In this document: positions 17,533-25,537 of the stretch, piece after piece
Layout: each line of letters starts with the position of its first letter
Position numbering within the stretch: the first letter of the stretch is position 1
NCBI GenBank assembly: GCA_934490165.1
Contig: CAKSTB010000006.1
Coordinates: 52,680-116,679, forward strand
Length of the DNA stretch: 64,000 bases
DNA from: an uncultured Ruminiclostridium sp.
GTDB taxonomy: Bacteria > Bacillota > Clostridia > Oscillospirales > Ruminococcaceae
Direction of reading: 5' to 3'
Notes under the pieces: generated by a model
Databases searched by the model: none
Told to the model about the DNA's origin: nothing
What the model saw: only the letters and a program-made list of their open reading frames with translations
Made by a program: the position numbers and the translations under genes

Positions 17533-17556
17533 AACTGCCCGTGAAAGCGGGCGGTT
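17533..17556 (+). terminator. hairpin after pyrG, weak terminator
   Basis: Arms AACTGCCCG and CGGGCGGTT with a 6-base loop, followed by an AT-rich but T-poor stretch. Partial read-through into ppk1 is plausible. Confidence 0.5.
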
Positions 17557-17630
17557 ATATTCATATTAAGGACAGTTTTACACTCCCTTTACATTTTAAG
17601 TTAAAAACGATAAAACACAGAGAGGTATTT

Positions 17631-19757
17631 ATGACTGACAGCAACGTATACGACAACCGCGAATTATCCTGGCTGAAGTTCAATCAGCGCGTACTTGAAG
17701 AAGCACAGGACGTAAACGTTCCGCTCTTTGAGCGAATGAGATTTATCTCAATATTTACAAGCAACCTTGACGAATTTTTTATGGTTCGTGTCGGCTCACT
17801 CTACGATCAGGATCTGGTCGAACCTAAAAAATGCGAAAACAAGACAGGCATGACCGCCGCAAGACAGCTTAAGGAGATCGCCCGCAGAGTAAGAGATCTG
17901 CTTTATGTCAAGGACTGCGCCTTCAACGAGGTAACAGCCAAGATGAGCGAATACGCAGAGCTCAAAAAGCCCGCCGATTTAAAAGGCGATGATAAGCTTT
18001 TCCTGCGCCTGTTCTTTGAAAGAGAGATACTCCCTCTGCTTTCTCCCAGCATTATAGATAAAAATCACCCCTTCCCTTTCCTTAAGAACAGGGCTATATA
18101 TATCGGCACTCTGCTCAGAAACAAGAACGATGAGAAAAAGAAGCAGCTTGTCGGCATAATGAGCGCCGACTGCGACAGAGATTTCCCCCGCGTAATTTTC
18201 CTGCCGGGCGAAAAGCTCCGCTATGTTCTCGCAGAGGACGTGATCCTGCACTATATAGATATGCTGTTCCCGAACTTCTACGTTGAGAACCGTTGCATAA
18301 TGCGTGTAACAAGAAACGCCGACATCGACGCTAACGAAGCGCTCTATGACCACGATATGGATTTCAGAAACGTAATGGAAGAGCTGTGCCGCAAGAGAAA
18401 AAAGCTTATGCCTGTAAGGGCTGAATTTTCATACGATGCGTCCCCCGAGCTTGTAAAGCGTATGCTTGAATATCTCGAGCTGTCCGACAGCTTCTCGTTT
18501 ATGCAGAGCTGCCCGCTCGACTTCGGCTTTATGTCGGCGCTTGAGGGAAAGCTCGAAAACAGAAGCGAGCTGTTCTATTATCACGTTTCCCCGCAGAGCT
18601 CAATAATGGTGAACCCTTACGAAAGTATGTTCACACAGCTTTCCCAGCACGACATACTCCTGTCGTACCCCTACAACAAGTTCAAGAACTTCCTGCGACT
18701 GCTTGACGAAGCGGCAGACGACCCCTATGTTTCTTCTATAAAGATAACCCTTTACCGTGTCGCACGAAACAGCGAGATAGTAAGCGCTCTGATAAGAGCC
18801 GCCGAGAACGGCAAGCAGGTAATGGCTCTTGTGGAGCTTCGCGCAAGGTTTGATGAAGAGAACAACATCGGCTGGAGCAAGAAGATGGAAGAAGCGGGCG
18901 TAAAGATAATCTACGGACTTGACGCTCTTAAGGTTCATTCAAAGCTCCTGCTTATCACCCGCCGTCAGGGAAGCAATATAAAATACTACACCCAGATAGG
19001 CACAGGAAACTACAACGAGAAGACCTCCCGCCTTTACACCGACCTTACCCTGATGACCTCGGACAAGGATATCGGTGCTGACGCAAGCACGGTGTTCAAC
19101 GCCCTGTCGCTCGGCACAACGGTCGAAAGCAGTACCACCCTGCTTGTTGCCCCCAAGTGCCTTAAGTCGCGGGTTGTAGAGATGATTGACAACGAGATAA
19201 CCTACGGCAATGACGGCTATATCGGACTTAAGATGAACTCGCTTACAGACAAGGATATCATAGACAAGCTGATAGAAGCAAGCTGCCACGGCGTAAAAGT
19301 AGAGCTTGTAATAAGAGGTATCTGCTGTCTTATCGCAGGCGTACCGGGCTACACCGAAAATATATCGGTGATTTCGATAGTCGGACGCTTCCTTGAACAC
19401 AGCCGTATATATATTTTCGGCAGAGGTGAGCGCAGAAAGGTATACATCTCTTCCGCCGACTTTATGACCAGAAACACCGAGCGCCGCGTCGAAGTAGCAA
19501 CACCGCTGAAGGATAAGATAATTGCCGACAAGGCAGTTGACATCTTTGACACAATGCTCAAAGACAACGTCAAAGCCCGCGTTCAGGGCAGTGACGGTAT
19601 CTATCGTCATAAAAAGCCTATGCCCGGTGACGAGCATATCGAGGTGCACAAGCTGTTCTATGACCGCGCCTATGATGAAGCGGAACAGGCGCAGAAGCTC
19701 TATAAAGAACCGCGCAAATCACTCATCTCCAGAATCAAAGCGCGTTTTGCAAAGTAA
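17631..19757 (+). CDS. ppk: polyphosphate kinase 1
   Basis: The 708-aa enzyme begins with NRELSWLKFNQRVLEEAQD, and has the catalytic block ALKVHSKLLLITRR (phosphorylated histidine) and IGTGNYNEKTSRLYTDLTL, with the second histidine region FGRGERRKVYISSADFM near the C-terminus. It reversibly builds polyphosphate from ATP at the membrane. The start at 17631 follows AGAGGTATTT; no ribosome site supports the longer reading from 17541. Confidence 0.96.
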   Translation: MTDSNVYDNRELSWLKFNQRVLEEAQDVNVPLFERMRFISIFTSNLDEFFMVRVGSLYDQDLVEPKKCENKTGMTAARQLKEIARRVRDLLYVKDCAFNEVTAKMSEYAELKKPADLKGDDKLFLRLFFEREILPLLSPSIIDKNHPFPFLKNRAIYIGTLLRNKNDEKKKQLVGIMSADCDRDFPRVIFLPGEKLRYVLAEDVILHYIDMLFPNFYVENRCIMRVTRNADIDANEALYDHDMDFRNVMEELCRKRKKLMPVRAEFSYDASPELVKRMLEYLELSDSFSFMQSCPLDFGFMSALEGKLENRSELFYYHVSPQSSIMVNPYESMFTQLSQHDILLSYPYNKFKNFLRLLDEAADDPYVSSIKITLYRVARNSEIVSALIRAAENGKQVMALVELRARFDEENNIGWSKKMEEAGVKIIYGLDALKVHSKLLLITRRQGSNIKYYTQIGTGNYNEKTSRLYTDLTLMTSDKDIGADASTVFNALSLGTTVESSTTLLVAPKCLKSRVVEMIDNEITYGNDGYIGLKMNSLTDKDIIDKLIEASCHGVKVELVIRGICCLIAGVPGYTENISVISIVGRFLEHSRIYIFGRGERRKVYISSADFMTRNTERRVEVATPLKDKIIADKAVDIFDTMLKDNVKARVQGSDGIYRHKKPMPGDEHIEVHKLFYDRAYDEAEQAQKLYKEPRKSLISRIKARFAK

Positions 19758-19770
19758 ATATCCCGATAAA

Positions 19771-19806
19771 AAGCGGAGCAGACCTCACACCTGCCCCGCT
19801 TATTTT
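19771..19806 (+). terminator. terminator after ppk1
   Basis: Arms AAGCGG-A-GCAG and CTGC-C-CCGCTT with a 9-base loop, then ATTTTCTG and a further T-run. Confidence 0.75.
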
Positions 19807-19869
19807 CTGCTGTTTTTACACTTGCCCCGCAAAATTCCCCGCTTTCACTGCCAACCCCGCACCTCGCTA

Positions 19870-19909
19870 CAAAAAATCGGGCATCAGCTTTCACACCGAC
19901 GCCCGATTA
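19870..19909 (-). terminator. terminator of the lost FnIII-protein gene
   Basis: On the minus strand arms AATCGGGC and GCCCGATT close a loop of 18 bases, followed by six T. It lies 27 bases after the stop of the FnIII fragment and so appears to be that gene's original terminator. Confidence 0.65.
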
Positions 19910-19935
19910 AACTATTAACTTTTATTCAGTAGTAA

Positions 19936-20056
19936 TTACTTCGCCGCGGTCTTTCCGCTCACACTACCGCAATTACCGTAAAGCGCCGTCTTACCGCTAA
20001 TATAGTAAGCCTTTACTCTGAACTTATAAGTAGTATTCTTTGCAAGACCTGCCTTT
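19936..20056 (-). pseudogene. C-terminal fragment of a fibronectin type III domain protein
   Basis: Minus-strand translation gives AGLAKNTTYKFRVKAYYISG, then KTALYGNCGSVSGKTAAK and a stop, which is the last third of an FnIII domain as found at the C-terminus of secreted proteins in this group. No start or upstream part remains. At about 20056 the sequence switches, in another frame, to the deacetylase fragment. Confidence 0.7.
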
Positions 20057-20312
20057 CAAGAATTTCCTCGCATTTCTCAATTTCCTCAATACATTGCTTT
20101 AAGGTTAGAGATGAAAATCCCGGATGTGAATAGCTGTGGTTACCCACAATCCTTCCGCTTTTTAAAGCATAAATTGCCTCGTTGTAAAACCGCTCAACAT
20201 TTTCTCCTGTCGCAAAGAAAATTACCTTTATATTCTTTTCTTTCAGATAATCCACAATCGCAGGTGTATTTTTCGACGGAAAATCATCAATAGTCAAAAG
20301 TCCGCTGTTCAT
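20013..20312 (-). pseudogene. polysaccharide deacetylase, 3' truncated by fusion with FnIII debris
   Basis: The open frame codes for about 85 residues of a NodB-type deacetylase: LTIDDFPSKNT (the Asp-Asp metal motif), IKVIFFATGENVE and GNHSYSHPGFSSL (HxxxH metal ligands). At about 20057 homology stops and the frame runs into the FnIII tail, ending after a few unrelated residues. The catalytic C-terminal half is absent, so it is probably inactive. AGGAGG precedes the start, which is 26 bp after the 191-aa gene. Confidence 0.7.
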
Positions 20313-20338
20313 TTTTTCCTCCGATTTTAATTATTCCT

Positions 20339-20914
20339 CTATATATTCTGCCGTATTTGAAAAAATCCGTTTACATCTGTAATATATTTATTTATCGGGA
20401 AATCATTCCAGATATGTACCTCAATATACCGCTCATATCCATATTTACCGTCATCATTCCAATTCTGCGGCAAACCGTACTTATCAATTATTTTAAGTAT
20501 TTCATCATAAGTGTAGAGCTGATTATGATATTCTTTTTTGTTCACTATCGCCTGACTGAATGTAGGCATTGAATCACCGTATGTAAATGATAATGTCTTT
20601 ATATCAAATTCTTCAATAGGAATTTTGATGAATGCGGAATTCTCAAACCAAGTACTTAACCAAGGACTATGTTCAATAGTCATATAATAAGGATTATTTT
20701 TTTTGATAATACCGCCTTTTTCAATAAATCTGCTGCGAAGTATGCTTTCGCAGTTTCTTCTGTATTCAACATATTTTTCGTGTCTTTGTGCGTGCTGAGA
20801 ATTGGGCTTATCTTTTTTTATTTTATTCAGTACAGCATTTGCTTCATTTACCGATAAATCAGATAAATTTGCAAACGGCAAGCCTGTACTTTCATAATAG
20901 TGGTATAAATACAT
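20339..20914 (-). CDS. conserved hypothetical protein (191 aa)
   Basis: I do not know the function. The 191-residue soluble protein opens with YLYHYYESTGLPFANLSDLS, has a basic helical stretch (KIKKDKPNSQHAQRHEKYVE), then SPWLSTWFENSAFIKIPIEE, LSFTYGDSMPTFSQ and YGLPQNWNDDGKYGYERYIE. I recall similar proteins scattered in clostridial genomes, often beside mobile-element genes. It lies upstream of the truncated deacetylase and downstream of the YhcG-like nuclease. Confidence 0.65.
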   Translation of the reverse strand: MYLYHYYESTGLPFANLSDLSVNEANAVLNKIKKDKPNSQHAQRHEKYVEYRRNCESILRSRFIEKGGIIKKNNPYYMTIEHSPWLSTWFENSAFIKIPIEEFDIKTLSFTYGDSMPTFSQAIVNKKEYHNQLYTYDEILKIIDKYGLPQNWNDDGKYGYERYIEVHIWNDFPINKYITDVNGFFQIRQNI

Positions 20915-20986
20915 TTTTAAATCCTTTCATAGCAAATTTTGTGCATCATACGACGCATTCGGCAAATCCGTCTGCGGCTGTAAATC

Positions 20987-21994
20987 TTATTTCTTAATCC
21001 TGCTTTCAATATTCTCAACAGACGGCAGCTGCTTTTCCAGCTCTTTGGGCAGGCTCTTTGTTATGGTATATTCGCTGACGCCCATAGGCTTTGACATATC
21101 CTTGAGAGCATACTCCGCAACAAGATTATTTTTACTCTTACAAAGGAGCAAGCCGATAGAGGGGTTATCCTCATCACGCTTCAGTATTCCGTCAACAGCC
21201 GAAAGATAGAAATTAAGCTGACCTGCAAATTCGGGCTTGAATTCACCTGTCTTTAATTCTATGACTACATAACAGCGAAGATTGAGGTTGTAGAACAGCA
21301 AATCAATGTAAAAATCATCTCCGCCTACGTTCAGACGGTACTGATTTCCGAGAAAGGCAAAGCCTGTTCCAAGCTCAAGCAGCAGCTTTGTAACGTCCTT
21401 GACAAGAGCCTCCTCAATATTCCTTTCAACCATATCCTCTTTGAACGGAATAAAATCAAACACATACGGGTCTTTCATCGTTTGAACAGCAAGCTCGCTT
21501 TGTGGAGCGGCAAGGTGGCTTTCAAAATTTGAAATTTTCTCTGCCGTTGCCTGTCGCTCGTACAAGCCGCTTTCTATCTGATGAATAAGTACGCTGTGCG
21601 ACCAACCGTTTTCACAGGTTTTTCTGATATACCATTCACGTTTTGAAAACTCTTTAACCTTATCTAAAATAGCGCAGTTGTGTGACCACGGAATTTGTGC
21701 AGACACTGTCTGCACAAATTGCTCGTCGGGATATTCAGCCGCAAATTTAGCCATATACTTCAGATTTCTTATGGAATAGCCCTTTGTGCCGGGGAACGAT
21801 ATGCGGATATCGGCGGCAAGGTTTTCGATAAATTTATTTCCCCAAGTCTTATGCTCATTGATAATCTTGCCGATGTTGTAATATAACATAATCAGCTCTC
21901 TGTTTACGCTTACAGCGGCTTTGTATTGTGCGCTTTTTATTTCAAGCTTAATTGTTTCGACAATATCAAGATACTCGTTATTGTTTATAAGCAT
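20987..21994 (-). CDS. YhcG-like PD-(D/E)XK nuclease (DUF1016)
   Basis: The 335-aa protein has the N-terminal DUF1016 helical domain (about 5-165; NIGKIINEHKTWGNKFIENL, GYSIRNLKYMAKFAAEYP, IPWSHNCAIL) and a C-terminal nuclease domain with FYIDLLFYNLNLRCYVVIEL followed by K, matching the D...(E/V)xK active site of YhcG proteins. The family is found in accessory regions next to restriction or mobile genes; its role is unsettled. The length is typical. Confidence 0.88.
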   Translation of the reverse strand: MLINNNEYLDIVETIKLEIKSAQYKAAVSVNRELIMLYYNIGKIINEHKTWGNKFIENLAADIRISFPGTKGYSIRNLKYMAKFAAEYPDEQFVQTVSAQIPWSHNCAILDKVKEFSKREWYIRKTCENGWSHSVLIHQIESGLYERQATAEKISNFESHLAAPQSELAVQTMKDPYVFDFIPFKEDMVERNIEEALVKDVTKLLLELGTGFAFLGNQYRLNVGGDDFYIDLLFYNLNLRCYVVIELKTGEFKPEFAGQLNFYLSAVDGILKRDEDNPSIGLLLCKSKNNLVAEYALKDMSKPMGVSEYTITKSLPKELEKQLPSVENIESRIKK

Positions 21995-22121
21995 AGGCTG
22001 TTCTCCTTTGATTGCTTTATGGGATTATTATACCGCGGATTTCGGAAAATTTCAATGTAAAATTACAACCGCATTCGGAAAATCTGAATGCGGCTGTTGT
22101 ATATTTTATAACGCAATTATT

Positions 22122-22403
22122 TTATTTTTGAGCAACAATGGAAATCCAAGCAGGTAACGCCGCCATAGGATTGTATTCCCAGTTGTTTACTTTATCAAGA
22201 TTTTCCGAGGTCTGTTTGATTAGTTCCTCGTATGAAAACCAGAATGAAGCGTTTTCTGCCTACAATTCTTCCATTTCCCTTACAGATAACCCTGCACCTG
22301 TCATCGAATTTATTAAGTCCTGCACACACCAATGACAATGCGGCAATGTTTCTGCATATGGCTTAACAATTTTAGGCTCTTTCCACGGCTCGCATTCAAA
22401 AAA
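22122..22403 (-). pseudogene. class I SAM-dependent methyltransferase, C-terminal remnant
   Basis: The minus strand reads ECEPWKEPKIVKPYAETLP, then HWCVQDLINSMTGAGLSVRE, MEEL, a TAG stop (22260-22262), then AENASFWFSYEEL, and WEYNPMAALPAWISIVAQK to a normal stop. The pieces join in one frame across the in-frame stop and resemble the tail of a clostridial methyltransferase. The SAM-binding N-terminal domain is gone; upstream lies repeat family A. Confidence 0.6.
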
Positions 22404-22439
22404 AACAACACGCTCCGCCAAGCGCTAATTCTTGGCTTA

Positions 22440-22850
22440 TGAACGCTCTGTTGGCTTTGCATCCGTGCAAAGCCTTTGGGCGTTCAACATCGGGCATCCT
22501 TGCCCGTCCCTTGCCAAAGGGAGCTGGCTTGCGGCAAGGCTCGCTTGTTTCAAATACTACTATTATTCGTGACACACGCAACGTCCAAATCTCGCAAACC
22601 CTATCTGCCGTCAAGACTGAGGGATCGCCGCCCCGATTATTTACACTTCCGCAAACACCGCCAAATCCGCACTATCCCTCGCCCCGCACCACCAAAAATT
22701 CAAATTCGCGCCTGAAGCAAGGATGCTTCACAGCGGTCGCACAAAGTCGCTATGCATGGACGCATAAAGACAGCCACACAAAGCCGTTGCATCGTGCAAC
22801 GGCACAAATGGCTGTCAATGCAAGGACGCAGCGACCACAAACGACCGCAG
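22440..22850. repeat. structured repeat A, copy I (composite, with B-like parts)
   Basis: Hairpin series: TGAACGC/GCGTTCA (22440-22446 and 22480-22486) enclosing GGCTTTGCA/TGCAAAGCC; CGGGCA/TGCCCG with TCCT loop (22491-22506); then, after a degenerate B-like part, TGAAGCA/TGCTTCA (22713-22730), GCGGTC/GACCGC (22733 and 22843), GTCGC/GCGAC, TATGC/GCATA, GACAGCCA/TGGCTGTC (22769 and 22809) and GCCGTTGCA/TGCAACGGC with TCG loop (22783-22803). The inner part from 22713 is the reverse complement of the corresponding part of copy II at 33.9 kb. No gene-like coding sequence is convincing here. Confidence 0.8.
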
Positions 22851-22865
22851 GTAGGCGCAGCCAAA

Positions 22866-22897
22866 ATTATTCATTATTCATTATTCATTATTCATTA
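22866..22897. repeat. heptanucleotide microsatellite
   Basis: ATTATTC is repeated four times in tandem, plus a partial unit. Such tracts can change length by slippage. It separates repeat A from repeat C and is not inside a gene. Confidence 0.85.
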
Positions 22898-22964
22898 AAC
22901 AAAAAGTCCGCGCCTTTTCAGACAACGGACCTCGATATAAAATTTCAATGTAAAATTAAAGTGT

Positions 22965-23215
22965 GCCGCCCGCCGGTAACGCAACTGTCGCCTATCGGCA
23001 ACAGTCAGAACGGCGAATTTGAAGCGGCACAATGCCGCCCGCCGGTAACGGAAGTCGCACAAATCGCAAACCTTCAGAACGGCGAATTTGCCACGGGTCG
23101 CACCCGCCGCCCGCCGGTAACGCAACTGTCACCTATCGGCAACAGTCAGAACGGCGAATTTACAGTGGCTTTCAGCCACACGGCGAATTTGCCGCGGGTC
23201 ACACCCGCCGCCCGC
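22965..23215. repeat. repeat C cluster, three full units and a partial one
   Basis: GCCGCCCGCCGGTAACG begins units at 22965, 23034 and 23106 (periods 69 and 72); each unit continues through a CTGT...ACAG hairpin (or a variant) to CAGAACGGCGAATTT and then a small hairpin that differs in each unit (GCGGCA/TGCCGC, CGGGT/ACCCG, GTGGC/GCCAC). A last partial unit ends at 23215, directly against the upp stop codon. Related sequence occurs inverted at 32.2-32.4 kb. Confidence 0.8.
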
Positions 23216-23860
23216 TTACTTAGTGCCGAACAGTCTGTCGCCCGCGTCACCTACACCGGGAGTGATGTAAAGATCCTCGTTAAGTCCGTCATCAAGCGCA
23301 CCGCAGTAGATCTCAACATCGGGAAAAGCCTTCTGTATAGCGGCGATACCCTCGGGAGCGGCGATAATGCACATAAACTTGATAGAACGCGCGCCCGCTT
23401 CCTTTACCTTCTGTATAGCATGTACTGCCGATGTACCTGTAGCAAGCATGATATCTGTGATGATTACGTCACGCTCATCAATATCGAACGGGAGCTTGCA
23501 GTAATACTCGTTTGCAACAGTTTTGTCCGATCCGCCTTTTCCTCTGAATATACCGATATGACCTATCTTAGCGGCAGGAACAAGCGCGGTAGCACCCTCG
23601 ATCATACCAAGACCTGCACGGAGAATAGGCACAAATGCAAGCTTTCTGCCCGAAATAACGTTAGACTCTGCAATAGCTATGGGTGTCTGTATCTGTACCT
23701 TCTTCAGGGGCAGATCTCTTGTCGCCTCATAGCACATAAGCATTGAAATTTCGCTTACAAGCTCTCTGAATTCCTTAGCGCCTGTGTTCTTATCTCTTAA
23801 AAGAGATACCTTGTGCTGTACCAGAGGGTGGTCGCAGATGTGGAGTTTTTCGTTTGCCAT
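23216..23860 (-). CDS. upp: uracil phosphoribosyltransferase
   Basis: The 214-aa enzyme shows ILRAGLGMIEGA, the PRPP-binding DIMLATGTSAVHAI and the C-terminal uracil-binding ITPGVGDAGDRLFGT. It salvages uracil to UMP. DIMLATGTS differs slightly from the common DPMLATGGS. It is the last gene of the fhs-tsaE-tsaB-rpiB-upp series, 92 bp after rpiB, and its stop codon touches repeat cluster C. Confidence 0.96.
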   Translation of the reverse strand: MANEKLHICDHPLVQHKVSLLRDKNTGAKEFRELVSEISMLMCYEATRDLPLKKVQIQTPIAIAESNVISGRKLAFVPILRAGLGMIEGATALVPAAKIGHIGIFRGKGGSDKTVANEYYCKLPFDIDERDVIITDIMLATGTSAVHAIQKVKEAGARSIKFMCIIAAPEGIAAIQKAFPDVEIYCGALDDGLNEDLYITPGVGDAGDRLFGTK

Positions 23861-23952
23861 AACATACTCTTTTCTCCCTATGGATAAATGGATTTTTATT
23901 TTGTTAGTCCTGCCGTGATTTTCATAGGGAAAAATCCGCAGTTTTTATATAC

Positions 23953-24387
23953 TTACTTATTTTCGAGCGCCATCATCTTGTCAACTCTTGCGGCGTGTCT
24001 TCCGCCCTCAAACTCCGTTGACAGGAACACTCTTACTATCTCCTCGGCTGTACCCGGTCCTATTACTCTGCCGCCCATGCACAGAACATTTGCGTCATTG
24101 TGCAGACGTGTGTACTTTGCCGTATAATAATCCTGGCATAAAGCCGCACGGATACCCTTTATCTTGTTTGCCGATATACTGATACCTATTCCCGTACCGC
24201 ATATCAGAATGCCCTTGTCGCATTCTCCGCTTGTTATCTTCGCGCAGGTCTTTTCCGCAATATCGGGATAATCCGCTCTCTCTCCGTCACAGCCGCAGTC
24301 GATATACTCGACCTTAAGCTCATCAAGGAACTTCTTTACCTCGCACTTTAACGCGTATCCCGCATGATCGCTACCTATTGCCAGCAT
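23953..24387 (-). CDS. rpiB: ribose-5-phosphate isomerase B
   Basis: The 144-aa RpiB/LacAB protein has GSDHAGYALK (substrate loop), DYPDIAEK, the active-site ILICGTGIGISISANKIKGI and HNDANVLCMGGRVIG. It interconverts ribose 5-phosphate and ribulose 5-phosphate. It starts 2 bp after the tsaB stop, so it belongs to the same operon. Confidence 0.95.
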   Translation of the reverse strand: MLAIGSDHAGYALKCEVKKFLDELKVEYIDCGCDGERADYPDIAEKTCAKITSGECDKGILICGTGIGISISANKIKGIRAALCQDYYTAKYTRLHNDANVLCMGGRVIGPGTAEEIVRVFLSTEFEGGRHAARVDKMMALENK

Positions 24388-24389
24388 TT

Positions 24390-25109
24390 TTACTCTTTCC
24401 TTTCCTTATATGCGTCAGCATTCTTTGCCATAAGCTCGCGCTGAGCCTGCGGCAGCTTAAGATACATCGGCATAAGCTGTTCGGGTGATAGCCGCGGCGC
24501 ATTCACAGCCGCAAGGCACACTCCGTAGCCCGTCTGATATCTTAACGGATCGGGGGCGATCTTTACATTTTCCATTCCCTCGTTATCCGTTGCTTTTTTC
24601 ATTATGAATGCGCCGTCACCGACAAGCATTATATCATCGTCATATTCCGACAGCATTCTTGCCGCTTCGTCAGTCTTAAGACACTCCTCCGCGGTCAGCC
24701 TTTCGACCTTGCCGTCCTCTATGCGGAACAGCGCAATATACACCTGGTTGCACCTTGCGTCAATTGCAGAGCATACAACGCAGTCATAAGCCGTAACGTT
24801 ATACGCCATAGCTTCCAGTGTTGAAACCGCCGCACACGGCTTCGACATAGCAAAGGCAAGTCCCTTTACCGCCGAAATACCTATACGCAGTCCGGTAAAA
24901 GATCCCGGACCGTTCGCCACCGCGAAAAGTCCTATATCTTCCATAGAAAGCTCTGCGTTTCTGATAAGATCCCTTACGACAGGCATCAGCGTAACGCTGT
25001 GCGTAAGCTTATTGTTTATCACCGTACTGCCGAGTATCTGCTGTTTTTCCGTATCGTACACGGCGGCACAGCAAGGAGCGGCGGCGGTGTCGATACCGAG
25101 TATCAGCAT
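24390..25109 (-). CDS. tsaB: tRNA N6-threonylcarbamoyladenosine protein TsaB
   Basis: The 239-aa ASKHA-fold protein has ILGIDTAAAPCCAAVYD at the start, the THSVTLMPVV segment and VANGPGSFTGLRIGISAVKG, all typical of TsaB (YeaZ). With TsaD and TsaE it makes the t6A base of tRNAs that read ANN codons. It overlaps tsaE by 7 bases. tsaD is not in the window. Confidence 0.93.
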   Translation of the reverse strand: MLILGIDTAAAPCCAAVYDTEKQQILGSTVINNKLTHSVTLMPVVRDLIRNAELSMEDIGLFAVANGPGSFTGLRIGISAVKGLAFAMSKPCAAVSTLEAMAYNVTAYDCVVCSAIDARCNQVYIALFRIEDGKVERLTAEECLKTDEAARMLSEYDDDIMLVGDGAFIMKKATDNEGMENVKIAPDPLRYQTGYGVCLAAVNAPRLSPEQLMPMYLKLPQAQRELMAKNADAYKERKE

Positions 25110-25537
25110 AGTTCCTCCTGCGGGATATATTCTATTATTCTTGAATTATCCCCTGTCTTGGTGATATTCACACCGCACCTGCCGTCAAGATACGAGGCAA
25201 GCTCGGGTATGTTCTCGCTCCACTCTATACACATTATCCCGCCCCTGTCGAGGTAGTCGAAAAATCCGATAGCGTACAGATCATCGAGCGTATTTATTCT
25301 GAAAAGGTCAAAGTGGAAGATGGGCACATCACCCTCATATTCATTTACAAGAGCGAATGTCGGACTTGTAACATCGTCCGTACTGCCGAAATATTCCGCT
25401 ATACCTTTCGTAAGATGCGTCTTTCCCGCGCCCATTTCTCCGGTATACAACACGCAGTCGCCCGCTTTTAAGTACGCGGCTATCTTCCTGCCGATCTCAA
25501 CCGTTTCCTCGGGCGAGCTTGAAATAAACCGTTCCAT
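25103..25537 (-). CDS. tsaE: tRNA threonylcarbamoyladenosine ATPase TsaE
   Basis: The 144-aa ATPase shows the P-loop YTGEMGAGKTHLTKGIAEYF, DDVTSPTFALVNEY and IFHFDLFRI, the family's usual order. It drives the TsaB-TsaD-TsaE cycle. The gene overlaps the end of fhs upstream and the start of tsaB downstream, a tight operon. Confidence 0.94.
   Translation of the reverse strand: MERFISSSPEETVEIGRKIAAYLKAGDCVLYTGEMGAGKTHLTKGIAEYFGSTDDVTSPTFALVNEYEGDVPIFHFDLFRINTLDDLYAIGFFDYLDRGGIMCIEWSENIPELASYLDGRCGVNITKTGDNSRIIEYIPQEELC

Noticed and set aside
22965..23215. CRISPR array
   Set aside because: The repeated blocks are long, hairpin-rich and without regular spacers of constant length; no cas gene is near. 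Repeat B's GTGGGGATTGAAA resembles a CRISPR repeat end only by chance.
22439..23746. A 435-codon plus-strand open frame
   Set aside because: It runs through repeats A and C and then antisense to upp, has repeat-derived peptide phrases, no ribosome site and no family. It is an artefact of GC-rich repeats.
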